From the NCBI GenBank assembly GCA_900770705.1, contig CAAGLF010000073.1:1-14661 (forward strand): a DNA stretch of 14,661 nucleotides, in the 5' to 3' direction. Position numbers and translations under genes: made by a program. Position 1 is the stretch's first letter, and every line of letters starts with the position of its first letter. Below, piece after piece: positions 1 to 7,002 of this stretch. The stretch is from Bacteroidaceae bacterium. Lineage in GTDB: Bacteria > Bacteroidota > Bacteroidia > Bacteroidales > Bacteroidaceae. Below the pieces are notes generated by a model. The model was not told the origin of the DNA. It ran no database searches and saw nothing but the letters and a program-made list of their open reading frames with translations.

Positions 1-23
1 ACCAACATACAATAATAGAAATA

Positions 24-68
24 CAAATATGAGGGGAGGGGCCGTGGAGGTCCTTCCCCTCATATACT
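24..68 (-). terminator. Terminator-like hairpin closing the sialic-acid cluster
   Basis: An 11-bp perfect inverted repeat pairs 27-37 (ATATGAGGGGA) with 55-65. It extends to about 14 bp through a G-T wobble and two more G-C pairs, around an 11-nt loop. Read on the minus strand it lies about 95 nt past the epimerase stop codon and is followed by T-rich sequence (TTTGTATTTC), the form of a factor-independent terminator. Whether termination occurs here is inferred from shape and position only. Confidence 0.7.
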
Positions 69-90
69 GTAGGGGTCGCAGCAGGGGGTG

Positions 91-140
91 GGCTTTGAAG
101 CCTTGTGGGCTTTCCGCATTCTCTGCGGGTCCGAAGGGAC
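91..140. other. Cluster of small inverted repeats downstream of the epimerase gene
   Basis: Three short hairpins follow one another: GGCTT/AAGCC at 91-102, CCGCA/TGCGG at 115-129 and GTCC/GGAC at 129-140. They lie in the 3' untranslated stretch between the epimerase stop codon and the terminator-like hairpin. They could stabilise the 3' end of the mRNA or be chance structure in GC-rich DNA. No function is claimed. Confidence 0.3.
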
Positions 141-158
141 TTCTGGGGCCGACTGGCC

Positions 159-1340
159 TTACCGGGCGTCGGCGCTGAGCTTTTCGAGCTCCTGCCAGCA
201 TTGCAGCAGGCCGCGGGGCACGTGGAAGCAGCCTTTCCACTTGCCGCCCTTCAGGGGGAGGAGCACTTCGCCCCGGCGGTTGAGGTAGCCGTACCATTCG
301 GGGTAGTCGGGGTCTACGAAGTGGGTCCAGACGTAGCTGTGTACGCGTTCGAACCAGTCGAGGCAGCGGGGGTCGCGGGTGAGGCGGTAGCCTTTGAGCA
401 TAGTGATGAGGGTTTCGATGTGTACCCACCAGAGTTTCTGGTCCCATTCGAGCTGCTGGCAGGGGTGTCCCAGCCGGTCCATAAAGTAGAATATGCCTCC
501 GTGCTCCTTGTCCCAGCCGTATTCGGCTTCGTTGAGGGCTATGCGGGCGGCCCGCTCTATCAGGTCGGGGCAGCCGAGGCGTTCGCCGAGGTCCATAATG
601 AACCACATGGCTTCGATGGCGTGGCCGGGATTGAGTTGCCGGCCGTCGAAGCAGTCGACGAGCTGGCCGTCGGTGCCGAGATGTTCGACGATGAGGCCGA
701 GCTGGGGCTGGTAGAACACGTCCATCACTTCGTGTATGCAGTGTTCGATGGTCTGCTCGAGGAAGGCGGGAGGGAGCAGGGGCTCTATTTCCAGCGCGAC
801 GTTGCAGAGTATCATAGGCAGGGCAAACGACTTCAGCGAGCGGGCGCCGGGGGCTGCCTTGTCCCAGCGGCCTTTGGGGCGGTCGAGCTTGGAGAGCACG
901 ATGTCGAAGGTGCGGCGGGCGATGTCGGCGTATTCCTGGCTGCCGGTGGCCAGGGCGAGCTGTCCGAAGGCGATGACGGCGAAGGTGTAGGAGAAGATGT
1001 TGTAGGGCTCTACCAGGGGGTGCCCTTCGCGGTCGAGGGCGAAGTACCAGTTGAGCTGACCGTCGTGCCCGTGGTGCTTCAGGAACTCGGCACCCTGCAC
1101 GGCGCAGTCGAGCCATTCCTGCCGCTGCTCCACCTTGCGGTAGAGGGTGGCGAACATCCATACTTCGCGGCCTTGCAGCCAGATGAATTTGTCGGTGTCG
1201 AACACGTTGCCCTGGCGGTCGAGGCAGGTGAAGTAGCCGCCGTACTCCTTGTCCTGCGACTTCTCCAGCCAGAAGGGGACTACCTTGTCGAGCAGCTCGC
1301 TGCGGTATTGGGCTGCCAGTTGTTTGAAATCGTACTTCAT
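159..1340 (-). CDS. N-acylglucosamine 2-epimerase (ManNAc to GlcNAc)
   Basis: The 393-residue protein matches the AGE/renin-binding-protein family in length and motifs. These enzymes interconvert N-acetylmannosamine and N-acetylglucosamine in the cytoplasm with an (alpha/alpha)6-barrel fold. Visible landmarks are WLQGREVW (Arg58), NPGHAIEAMW (His240, Glu243), WWVHIET (His307) and GCFHVPRG (His373). These correspond to the Arg, two catalytic His and Glu known in mammalian AGE. There is no signal peptide. Bacteroides fragilis uses an epimerase of this family for sialic acid (its NanE), and the neuraminate lyase two genes upstream supports the same role here. It is the last gene of the cluster, 343 bp after the transporter stop, a gap that holds a tandem repeat array. 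The ATG at 1340 puts the usual N-terminal helix at the start. The related cellobiose 2-epimerase is a less likely reading given the context. Confidence 0.9.
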   Translation of the reverse strand: MKYDFKQLAAQYRSELLDKVVPFWLEKSQDKEYGGYFTCLDRQGNVFDTDKFIWLQGREVWMFATLYRKVEQRQEWLDCAVQGAEFLKHHGHDGQLNWYFALDREGHPLVEPYNIFSYTFAVIAFGQLALATGSQEYADIARRTFDIVLSKLDRPKGRWDKAAPGARSLKSFALPMILCNVALEIEPLLPPAFLEQTIEHCIHEVMDVFYQPQLGLIVEHLGTDGQLVDCFDGRQLNPGHAIEAMWFIMDLGERLGCPDLIERAARIALNEAEYGWDKEHGGIFYFMDRLGHPCQQLEWDQKLWWVHIETLITMLKGYRLTRDPRCLDWFERVHSYVWTHFVDPDYPEWYGYLNRRGEVLLPLKGGKWKGCFHVPRGLLQCWQELEKLSADAR

Positions 1341-1468
1341 AGTGGTTGTGTGGATGGGGATTTTTTGACTGTGTATGAAAACGGATCTTGTTTATGGGAT
1401 GTTTGAAGGGGGATGCGGGGCGTTTGAACAGTGTTCGTGGAATGTATGAGTCGTGGCCGGAGCCGGCG

Positions 1469-1617
1469 TAAGCAATACTGGAGTTTTCTAAGCCGTACTT
1501 GGGAGATTCCTAAGCCGTACTTGGGAGATTTCTAAGCCGTACTTAGAATTTTTTAAGCCGTACTTAGAATTTCCGAAGCCGTACTTAGGAAATGCGTAAG
1601 CCGCACTTGGCTGAAGG
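1469..1617. repeat. Tandem array of 21-22-bp units with a palindromic core
   Basis: Six clear copies and one degenerate copy of a unit beginning TAAGCCGTACTT lie head to tail. They start at 1469 (degenerate, TAAGCAATACTG), 1489, 1511, 1533, 1554, 1575 and 1597, giving spacings of 20, 22, 22, 21, 21 and 22 bp. The best copies have the core CTAAG-CCGTA-CTTAG, an inverted repeat of 5-bp arms around 5 bp. The remainder of each unit drifts between GGGAGATT and AGAATTTT types. The array fills much of the 343-bp space between the transporter stop (1684) and the epimerase start (1340). The spacing of about two helical turns would put every core on the same face of the DNA. Function is unknown; a multi-site protein-binding region or an RNA with serial small hairpins are both possible. 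Confidence 0.9.
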
Positions 1618-1634
1618 TGGCAGGCAGTGTGGGT

Positions 1635-1691
1635 GATGACGGGGCCGATTTCGGGCGATAATCAGGCCGGTTCTGGGGGATGATCAGGCCG
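1635..1691. repeat. Second 22-bp-period repeat overlapping the transporter stop
   Basis: Three imperfect units begin at 1635 (GATGACGGGGCCG), 1657 (GATAATCAGGCCG) and 1679 (GATGATCAGGCCG), exactly 22 bp apart. The second and third agree at 12 of 13 positions; the first is more diverged. The third spans the stop codon of the symporter gene (1684-1686) and its last codons. The unit differs in sequence from the neighbouring array but shares its period. Confidence 0.6.
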
Positions 1692-4386
1692 AGTGTTGCG
1701 TCCGAGCGCAACCGGGCAGGAAGCTCAGCAGCCAGGCTACGCTGACGGATATGGCCATTCCGATGGCACCGTAGAGCAGGAAACTGGTGGGGGTGAGGGT
1801 CTTCACGAGGAATACGGCCAGGACTCCCGTGGCAAACCCGACGAGGGCTGCCCGGCCGCCTATGCGGGGGAAGAATCTGCCCATCAGGAAGAGGCCGCCC
1901 AGTCCGCTGGAGAGCAGGCCGAGTATCTCTTGGAAGAAGTCGAGCAGGGAGCGTATCTCCCAGGTGGCCATCAGCAGGGCTATGCCCATTCCGATGAGTC
2001 CGGCCACGAGGCTGGCGCTGCGTGCCACGCGCAGGAGCCGGCGGTCTGTGGTGGCTGGACGCCAGCGCTGGTAGAAGTCGACGCTGAAGGCGGTGGCTAC
2101 GGAGTTGATGTTGGAGGAGATGGTGCTCATCGTAGCGGCGAAGATGGCAGCAATGAGCAGGCCGGCCAGCCCTTGCGGCAACTGGCTCATCATAAAGTAG
2201 GGGAAGATGGTGTCGGCCTTGGCCATCGTGAAGTCCAGCGCTGCAGGGTGTGTCTTGAAGAAGGTGTAGAGCCCGGCTCCGATGGCGAAGAACAGGATGG
2301 ACACGACGACGCTCATCACGCCGTTGAGCAGAATGCTGCGGCGGGCGCCGGCTGCGTCCTTGGTGGTAAGATAGCGCTGTATGACGGTCTGGTCGGAGGT
2401 GTAGGATATCAGGTTGTTGGCCATACCGCCGACGAGGATGACCCAGAAGGTGGCGCTGCGGTAGTCGAGACTCCAGTCGAACAGGCGGAACTTGCCTGCC
2501 GCGCTGCCGATATCAACGAAGCCCGACAGGCCGCCCTCGGTGCCGCACACCAGGTAGACCACGGCCAGTACGGCACCGCCTACGAGGATGAAGCCCTGCA
2601 CGACGTCGCCCCATACCACGGCTTCGACACCACCCATCGTGCAGTAGGCAATGGTGACTAAGGCCATCAGCACGATGCAGAGGGGAAGGCTGATGCCCGT
2701 GACGGCGGTGAGGGCCAGGGAGGGCAGGTAGAGCACCAGCGCCATACGCGCCACCATAAAGACGATGAACAGGGCTGAGGCCATCAGGCGGGTGGCGGCG
2801 TTGAAGCGGCGTTCGAGGTATTCGTAGGCACTGGCCACCTGCAGCTGCCGGAAGAAGGGAAGGTAGTATCTGACGACGGGGAACGATACGAGCAGTATCG
2901 TCACGAGCATCGGGTAGTAGGTCCAGTCGGTGGCATAGGCCTTGGCGGGATAGGCCATATAGGTGATGGCGCTGAGCATGGTGGCATAGATACTGATGCC
3001 GGCTGCCCACCAGGGTATGCGTCCGCCACCCTTGAAGAAGTCGTCAGCACCGCCTTCGCGCCGCATAAAGTGTCTGCCCAGCGCCATCATACCGAGCAGG
3101 TAGGCAATGAGCACGGCCCAATTAAGCCAGCCGAAGGATACTGTCCGCGTCAGCCGGACGGTCGTGACGTCGGTCGAGCGTAGACCGGGCTTCTCCTCTC
3201 CGTTTACCACGATCCAGCGGTCGCCCTGGTCGGCCACGCCGGCTCCCGCTCTGGCCAGTCGGGGAGAGCCGGAGAGGAATACCCAGGTGTCGGTCACGGT
3301 GTGATAAATCAGCAGACGCTCGTTGAAGCGATACCACGGGGAGGGGTGGAGCAGGTAGCGCTCGGTGAAGTCGGGGTGGGCCGTGCCGGGAGGCAGAAGC
3401 TGGCTGTTGATGGCTTGCTCGAAGATGTGCTTGTCCACACCGCCCATACAGACAATGTGATGGCAGCCGGACTTGACCGCCACTGCTCCCAACAGCGCAG
3501 CCTCCCGCCCGTCACTGCCTTGGGGACATATCGTGGCCAGGGGCTTCCACTGCCGCAGCAGGGGGTGATAGGCATAGCCCGAACTGTGTGCCATGCCGGG
3601 GCGGCCGTCGAGGGGCGGCGCGTATCCGCCGAGCAGGTAGAAGGCGGTTTCGCGTCCGTTGTCCTGCACCGCTGCCACAGGTTGCAGGCGGCAAGGACCG
3701 GGCAGGTCGGGCAGTCGCTCCCAGGCCTGGCCATCGGGCCATTGCAGGCGAAAGGCTGCCTGTGACGGCAGTCCGTGCGACTGTCCTCCGGCGATGTAGA
3801 CGTAGCCACCGCCATAGGCTCCGGCCATATTGTCGAGAGGAAGGGGCAGTGGGGGCAGCGGGCGCGTCTGCAGTTGCCAGGGATGCGAGGGACTGCCTCC
3901 GCGGGAAACGCTGAGCAGCCAGGCTTCCGCGCGACTTCGCTCTCCGTCGGTGCCGCCCACGCAGACTACGCCCTGAGGCACCGCGACGCCTACGCCGTAG
4001 GCTGTGGGGCCTCCCGGCAGTCGGCCCAGACGGTGCCACTGCGGGGTTCCGTCGGCCGGAAGTCTGTCTAGGATGAAGATGTCGTCGTAGAATACTTTCT
4101 TGCCGCCTTTGGCCGCTGGCTGGTCGGGGAAGTTGCAACCGCCGGCTACCAAGACATACCCGTCTCCGCCCTTTTTCCCATCGCCGATATTGGCAGCAAA
4201 GGGGGCCGATACGCCCTGTCCTGCCGGCTGTCTGCCTTCCGGCTGGCGGGCTCTTTCAGGTCCGACGGCGAGCGACGGAGCGGCTTGGATGTCGACTTGG
4301 TGGAGACGAAGAGTCACTTCTTCTGCCGGCAGGGCTGGCAGCACCAAGGGCAGGAGCGAGAGGAAAACAAGCAATAGGCGGGGCAT
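1684..4386 (-). CDS. Fusion of a secreted Kelch mutarotase (NanM-like) to a sodium:solute symporter, probable sialic-acid transporter
   Basis: This 900-residue protein joins two proteins that are usually separate. Residues 1-21 form a signal peptide. Residues 60-415 carry Kelch-type repeats (VLVAGGCNFPD near 78, VVCVGGTDG near 140, YVYIAGGQSHG near 195, FYLLGGYAP near 249, IVCMGGVDKH near 311) and resemble the cyclically permuted relatives of sialate mutarotase YjhT/NanM. From about residue 418, some 13 membrane segments form an SSS-family symporter, with the family-like GGVEAVVWGDVVQG at 585-598 and a Ser-rich segment AATMSTISSN at 750-759, where the Na2 sodium site is expected. SSS proteins place the N-terminus outside the inner membrane, so the enzyme domain would sit in the periplasm. 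The gene lies 63 bp after the neuraminate lyase gene. Sialic acid as substrate is inferred from the mutarotase type and neighbours. The reading frame is intact across the junction. Confidence 0.85.
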   Translation of the reverse strand: MPRLLLVFLSLLPLVLPALPAEEVTLRLHQVDIQAAPSLAVGPERARQPEGRQPAGQGVSAPFAANIGDGKKGGDGYVLVAGGCNFPDQPAAKGGKKVFYDDIFILDRLPADGTPQWHRLGRLPGGPTAYGVGVAVPQGVVCVGGTDGERSRAEAWLLSVSRGGSPSHPWQLQTRPLPPLPLPLDNMAGAYGGGYVYIAGGQSHGLPSQAAFRLQWPDGQAWERLPDLPGPCRLQPVAAVQDNGRETAFYLLGGYAPPLDGRPGMAHSSGYAYHPLLRQWKPLATICPQGSDGREAALLGAVAVKSGCHHIVCMGGVDKHIFEQAINSQLLPPGTAHPDFTERYLLHPSPWYRFNERLLIYHTVTDTWVFLSGSPRLARAGAGVADQGDRWIVVNGEEKPGLRSTDVTTVRLTRTVSFGWLNWAVLIAYLLGMMALGRHFMRREGGADDFFKGGGRIPWWAAGISIYATMLSAITYMAYPAKAYATDWTYYPMLVTILLVSFPVVRYYLPFFRQLQVASAYEYLERRFNAATRLMASALFIVFMVARMALVLYLPSLALTAVTGISLPLCIVLMALVTIAYCTMGGVEAVVWGDVVQGFILVGGAVLAVVYLVCGTEGGLSGFVDIGSAAGKFRLFDWSLDYRSATFWVILVGGMANNLISYTSDQTVIQRYLTTKDAAGARRSILLNGVMSVVVSILFFAIGAGLYTFFKTHPAALDFTMAKADTIFPYFMMSQLPQGLAGLLIAAIFAATMSTISSNINSVATAFSVDFYQRWRPATTDRRLLRVARSASLVAGLIGMGIALLMATWEIRSLLDFFQEILGLLSSGLGGLFLMGRFFPRIGGRAALVGFATGVLAVFLVKTLTPTSFLLYGAIGMAISVSVAWLLSFLPGCARTQHSA

Positions 4387-4449
4387 AGCTCTTAGATAGA
4401 CGGGATGTAAGGGTGGGGGAGAGGAGTGGAAAGGAGGAGACGGCGGAGC

Positions 4450-5364
4450 TTATCGGTTGCAGCGTTCAAAGAAGTGGATGGCTTCCAGTTCCTGCTTCAT
4501 CTGCTTCTCTTCGCTGTCAGTCATATTGCGGAAGGGGGTGCGGTTTTGTCCCAAGTCGTAACCGATGAGCCGCATAATGCGCTTGCCGGCCACGATGTTT
4601 CCCCGATAGCGGCAGATCACGTCGATGACATCCTGGGCAAATTCCTGGAGTTCGCGTGCACGGGCCAGGTCACCCTGCTGCCAGGCATCGAGAATGCCCA
4701 CCAGGGTGCGGCCGTTGTAGTTGGTGGTGCCGCCAATGCCGCCCTGGGCACCGCCCATTGCCAGCGAGGGTAGCAGTGTTTCGTCCTGGCCGTGGAGCAT
4801 ATCGAACTTGCCGTTGGCGTATCTCCGGCAACGGTTGTATTCATACAGACTCTCGTAGGTGTATTTGATGCCGGCCAGGTTGGGAATGCGTGTCTCTGCT
4901 GCCCGTAGGAAATCGTACATCGACAGATAGGCTCCGTTGAAGGCCGGTATGTGGTAGAAGTAGAAGGGTAGCTGGGGAGCTCCGCCGGCTATCGCCTCGC
5001 AATAGTCCACGAGTTCTTCCACACGGGCAATGTGGGGGAATGGGGTGGCCATCGCTCCGATACCCCAGGCGCCGATTGCAGCGGCGTGTTCAGCCAGGCG
5101 GCGACTGCTCTCCACACAGGTGCTGCCCACGTGTACAATCACCTTGAAGCCTTCAGGTGCTGCTGCCATCCAGGTCTCGGCCAGTTGCTTGCGCTCGGTC
5201 TTGGTGAGCAGATAGCCCTCGCCGGAAGAGCCGTTGACAAACACGCCTTTCAGCCCGTTGCGTGCCAGCAGGGCGGCATAGGCAGGGATGGGTTCCAGAT
5301 TGACGCGCCCTGCCTTGTCGAAGGGAGTGAAGGGGGCGTTGATAAGTCCGTGTATCTTTTCCAT
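4450..5364 (-). CDS. nanA: N-acetylneuraminate lyase
   Basis: The 304-residue cytosolic aldolase is of the DHDPS/NAL family and normal length. It cleaves N-acetylneuraminate to N-acetylmannosamine and pyruvate. The family GxxGE motif is GSSGE at 45-49, the catalytic Tyr is Tyr137 in FYFYHIP, and the Schiff-base Lys is Lys167 in LAGIKYTYE, close to the E. coli NanA positions (Tyr137, Lys165). The sialate-type choice over dihydrodipicolinate synthase rests on GSSGEG, the FYFYHIPAFNG segment and the flanking transporter and epimerase genes. It is the first gene of the cluster, separated by 198 bp from dnaA, so the cluster promoter probably lies in that gap. The ATG at 5364 is directly followed by the family-typical start (GLINAPFTPF). 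Confidence 0.93.
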   Translation of the reverse strand: MEKIHGLINAPFTPFDKAGRVNLEPIPAYAALLARNGLKGVFVNGSSGEGYLLTKTERKQLAETWMAAAPEGFKVIVHVGSTCVESSRRLAEHAAAIGAWGIGAMATPFPHIARVEELVDYCEAIAGGAPQLPFYFYHIPAFNGAYLSMYDFLRAAETRIPNLAGIKYTYESLYEYNRCRRYANGKFDMLHGQDETLLPSLAMGGAQGGIGGTTNYNGRTLVGILDAWQQGDLARARELQEFAQDVIDVICRYRGNIVAGKRIMRLIGYDLGQNRTPFRNMTDSEEKQMKQELEAIHFFERCNR

Positions 5365-5473
5365 AGTATATAATGTGATATAGTTGGGGAGTTCCGGTTA
5401 AATGGACGGGGCGTCAGGATGGAAAATACAGGAATGGCCGTGTAAGCCCCCCCAGCGGTAGCCATCAGTCCTG

Positions 5474-5516
5474 CTATACCCTCTCCAGTCAATACCAATG
5501 GGTAAGCAAGGTATAG
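5474..5516. promoter_or_regulatory. Candidate operator with repeated ATACC half-sites upstream of nanA
   Basis: CTATACC at 5474-5480 is matched by its reverse complement GGTATAG at 5510-5516. Between them lie a second ATACC (5492-5496) and an inverted GGGTA (5500-5504). The group sits 110-150 bp before the nanA start codon, in the only sizeable non-coding gap ahead of the sialic-acid genes. The two inverted pairs do not share one centre, so this may be two overlapping sites or chance. No regulator gene lies in the cluster, and no clear TAnnTTTG promoter element was found here. Confidence 0.3.
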
Positions 5517-5535
5517 TGACTTTGCATTGACATTT

Positions 5536-5562
5536 GCCCCTCCCGATGGAGTGGGGAGGGGG
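5536..5562 (-). terminator. Stem-loop just after the dnaA stop codon
   Basis: CCCCTCCC at 5537-5544 pairs with GGGAGGGG at 5554-5561 around a 9-nt loop, giving an 8-bp all but GC-pure stem immediately after the dnaA TAG (5563-5565). Its position between dnaA and the sialic-acid genes fits a transcription end point. It lacks a proper T-tract on the minus strand, so it may work weakly or stabilise the 3' end. Confidence 0.5.
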
Positions 5563-6927
5563 CTAATTCTTCTTCATTTTTGCTTCGAGTTCCTCTACGC
5601 TTCGACGGAAGGCGGGCTCGATGGTGAGCCGGTGGTCGATCTGCTGGCAGGCGTGCATGACGGTGCTGTGGTCGCGGTGACCAATGCGCCGGCCTATCTG
5701 TGCGTAGGGGAGCTGGGTGTATTTGTGTATGAGATACATTGTCAACTGACGGGCCTCGACCAGCGCAGCCTTGCGGCTTTTGGAGAGTACTTCGCGACGC
5801 GGCAGGCGGGTGTGGCTGCAGACGGCGTCGAGTATGTCGTCGGGGGTAAGCTCCTTGCGAGTGACGTCGACGATTTGGGAGAGTATGCGGTCGACCAGCG
5901 GAATGTCTATCTCTTCGAGGTTGTTGTTGACGGAGAAGGCCATAATGGAGTTCATAATGCCCTGGAGCTCCCGCACGCTGCAGTCGGTGTGGATGGCGAT
6001 GTACTCGACTACCCGGGAGGATATGCTGCGCAGACCGTCGCGTTTGATACGGGCTTTGAGGATGGCTCTGCGCAATGCGATGTCGGGGCGCTCGATTTCT
6101 ACCGTCATCCCCCATTTGAAGCGGGTGAGCATGCGCTCTTCAATACCTTCGAACTGGGCAGGGGGGCGGTCGCAGGTCATAATGACTTGCCGCTTGGTCT
6201 GCTGCAGCTGGTTGAAGATGTGGAAGAAGGTCTGCTGCGTCTTGGGGGTGTTGAGTTCCTGTACGTCGTCGATGATGAGGACGTCGATGGACTGGTAGAA
6301 GTTGAAGAAGTTGTTGCGGTTGTTGTTCTTGGGGGAGCAGGCGTCGGTATACTGCGTCTGGAATGTGTGCGCCGATACGAAGAGCACGCGCTTCTCGGGA
6401 TGGCTGCGGAGAATGTGGGCGCCGATGGCCGTGGCGAGGTGGGTCTTTCCCACACCGGACGGCCCATAGAGAAAGAAGGGGTTGAAGGTGGCCTGTCCCG
6501 GATTTTCGGCAATGGACAGGGCTACTGAATAGGCAAGTTTGTTGCTGTCGCCCTTGACGAAGCTGTCGAAGGTGTAGTCGGGGTTGAGCCTGCTGTCGAA
6601 GGGTGAGGGCTTCGGAGTCGTGTTCCCCGGTGCCGGCTGGTCGGATGCGGCGTCTGCCCCCGACTCTGCCTCGGGCTGCGGCTTGATGAAGAAGCTGTAT
6701 TGCGTGTCGGTTCCAAATGTCCGGCTGAATACTTCACTCATCAGCCCCGGGTATTTCTTACCGATGTATTCTACGAAGAACTCTTCGGGCACGCTGATAC
6801 GAAGGCGGTCGCCCTTGCATGAAAGTAGCTGCAGGGGGGCAAACCAGGTGTCGTATTCGTGCCTGGGCATCCGCTCTTGGAAGAGTTGCTGACAGCGGAG
6901 CCACTTGTCTGAGTGGGTGTTTTCCAA
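5563..6927 (-). CDS. dnaA: Chromosomal replication initiator protein DnaA
   Basis: The 454-residue protein has all four DnaA regions. The N-terminal oligomerisation domain spans about 9-80 (WLRCQQLF..., YDTWFAPL), followed by a variable linker at about 82-112. The AAA+ ATPase has Walker A GPSGVGKT at 155-162, Walker B IIDD at 218-221 and the LTRFKWG arginine-finger region at 267-273. The C-terminal DNA-binding domain carries the signature HRDHSTVMHA at 417-426. It binds DnaA boxes and opens oriC. The start appears to be TTG at 6927: the next in-frame Met is residue 20, inside domain I, and would remove Trp9. The stretch before domain III is Pro/Ala/Ser-rich, as expected for domain II. The gene follows the mlaD-like gene after 75 bp and ends at a GC-rich hairpin. 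No cluster of TTATCCACA-like boxes is visible nearby, so the origin is probably elsewhere. Confidence 0.96.
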   Translation of the reverse strand: MENTHSDKWLRCQQLFQERMPRHEYDTWFAPLQLLSCKGDRLRISVPEEFFVEYIGKKYPGLMSEVFSRTFGTDTQYSFFIKPQPEAESGADAASDQPAPGNTTPKPSPFDSRLNPDYTFDSFVKGDSNKLAYSVALSIAENPGQATFNPFFLYGPSGVGKTHLATAIGAHILRSHPEKRVLFVSAHTFQTQYTDACSPKNNNRNNFFNFYQSIDVLIIDDVQELNTPKTQQTFFHIFNQLQQTKRQVIMTCDRPPAQFEGIEERMLTRFKWGMTVEIERPDIALRRAILKARIKRDGLRSISSRVVEYIAIHTDCSVRELQGIMNSIMAFSVNNNLEEIDIPLVDRILSQIVDVTRKELTPDDILDAVCSHTRLPRREVLSKSRKAALVEARQLTMYLIHKYTQLPYAQIGRRIGHRDHSTVMHACQQIDHRLTIEPAFRRSVEELEAKMKKN

Positions 6928-6972
6928 TGGGGGTATTGTTTTTAAGGTGCGGTGGGAGGGGAGGGGGATTCG

Positions 6973-6992
6973 CCGGGTATCCCGGTTTTTTT
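6973..6992 (+). terminator. Compact intrinsic terminator motif facing against the genes
   Basis: A perfect CCGGG-TAT-CCCGG hairpin at 6973-6985 is followed directly by seven T (6986-6992) on the plus strand. It lies between the mlaD-like gene and dnaA, both on the minus strand. As written, it would stop plus-strand (antisense) transcription before it enters the mlaD-like gene. On the minus strand the run is A rather than T, so it is not an ordinary terminator for the upstream gene. The stem is only 5 bp. Confidence 0.4.
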
Positions 6993-7002
6993 GTCTTGCT
7001 GC

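Noticed and set aside
105..1406. Long plus-strand open frame opposite the epimerase gene
   Set aside because: Its translation is a Val/Glu/Ala/Gly-rich string without motifs, as expected opposite a GC-rich gene, while the minus-strand frame has the full AGE motif set.
1469..1617. CRISPR array
   Set aside because: Units are 21-22 bp with no distinct unique spacers of normal length between conserved repeats, and no cas genes are present; the structure is a simple tandem repeat.
1693..2661. Plus-strand open frame opposite the symporter
   Set aside because: Composition is Gly/Glu/His-rich and featureless; the minus-strand frame encodes clear membrane segments and SSS motifs.
5365..7002. Replication origin beside dnaA
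   Set aside because: No cluster of DnaA boxes (TTATCCACA-like) and no AT-rich unwinding element is visible in the gaps flanking dnaA.
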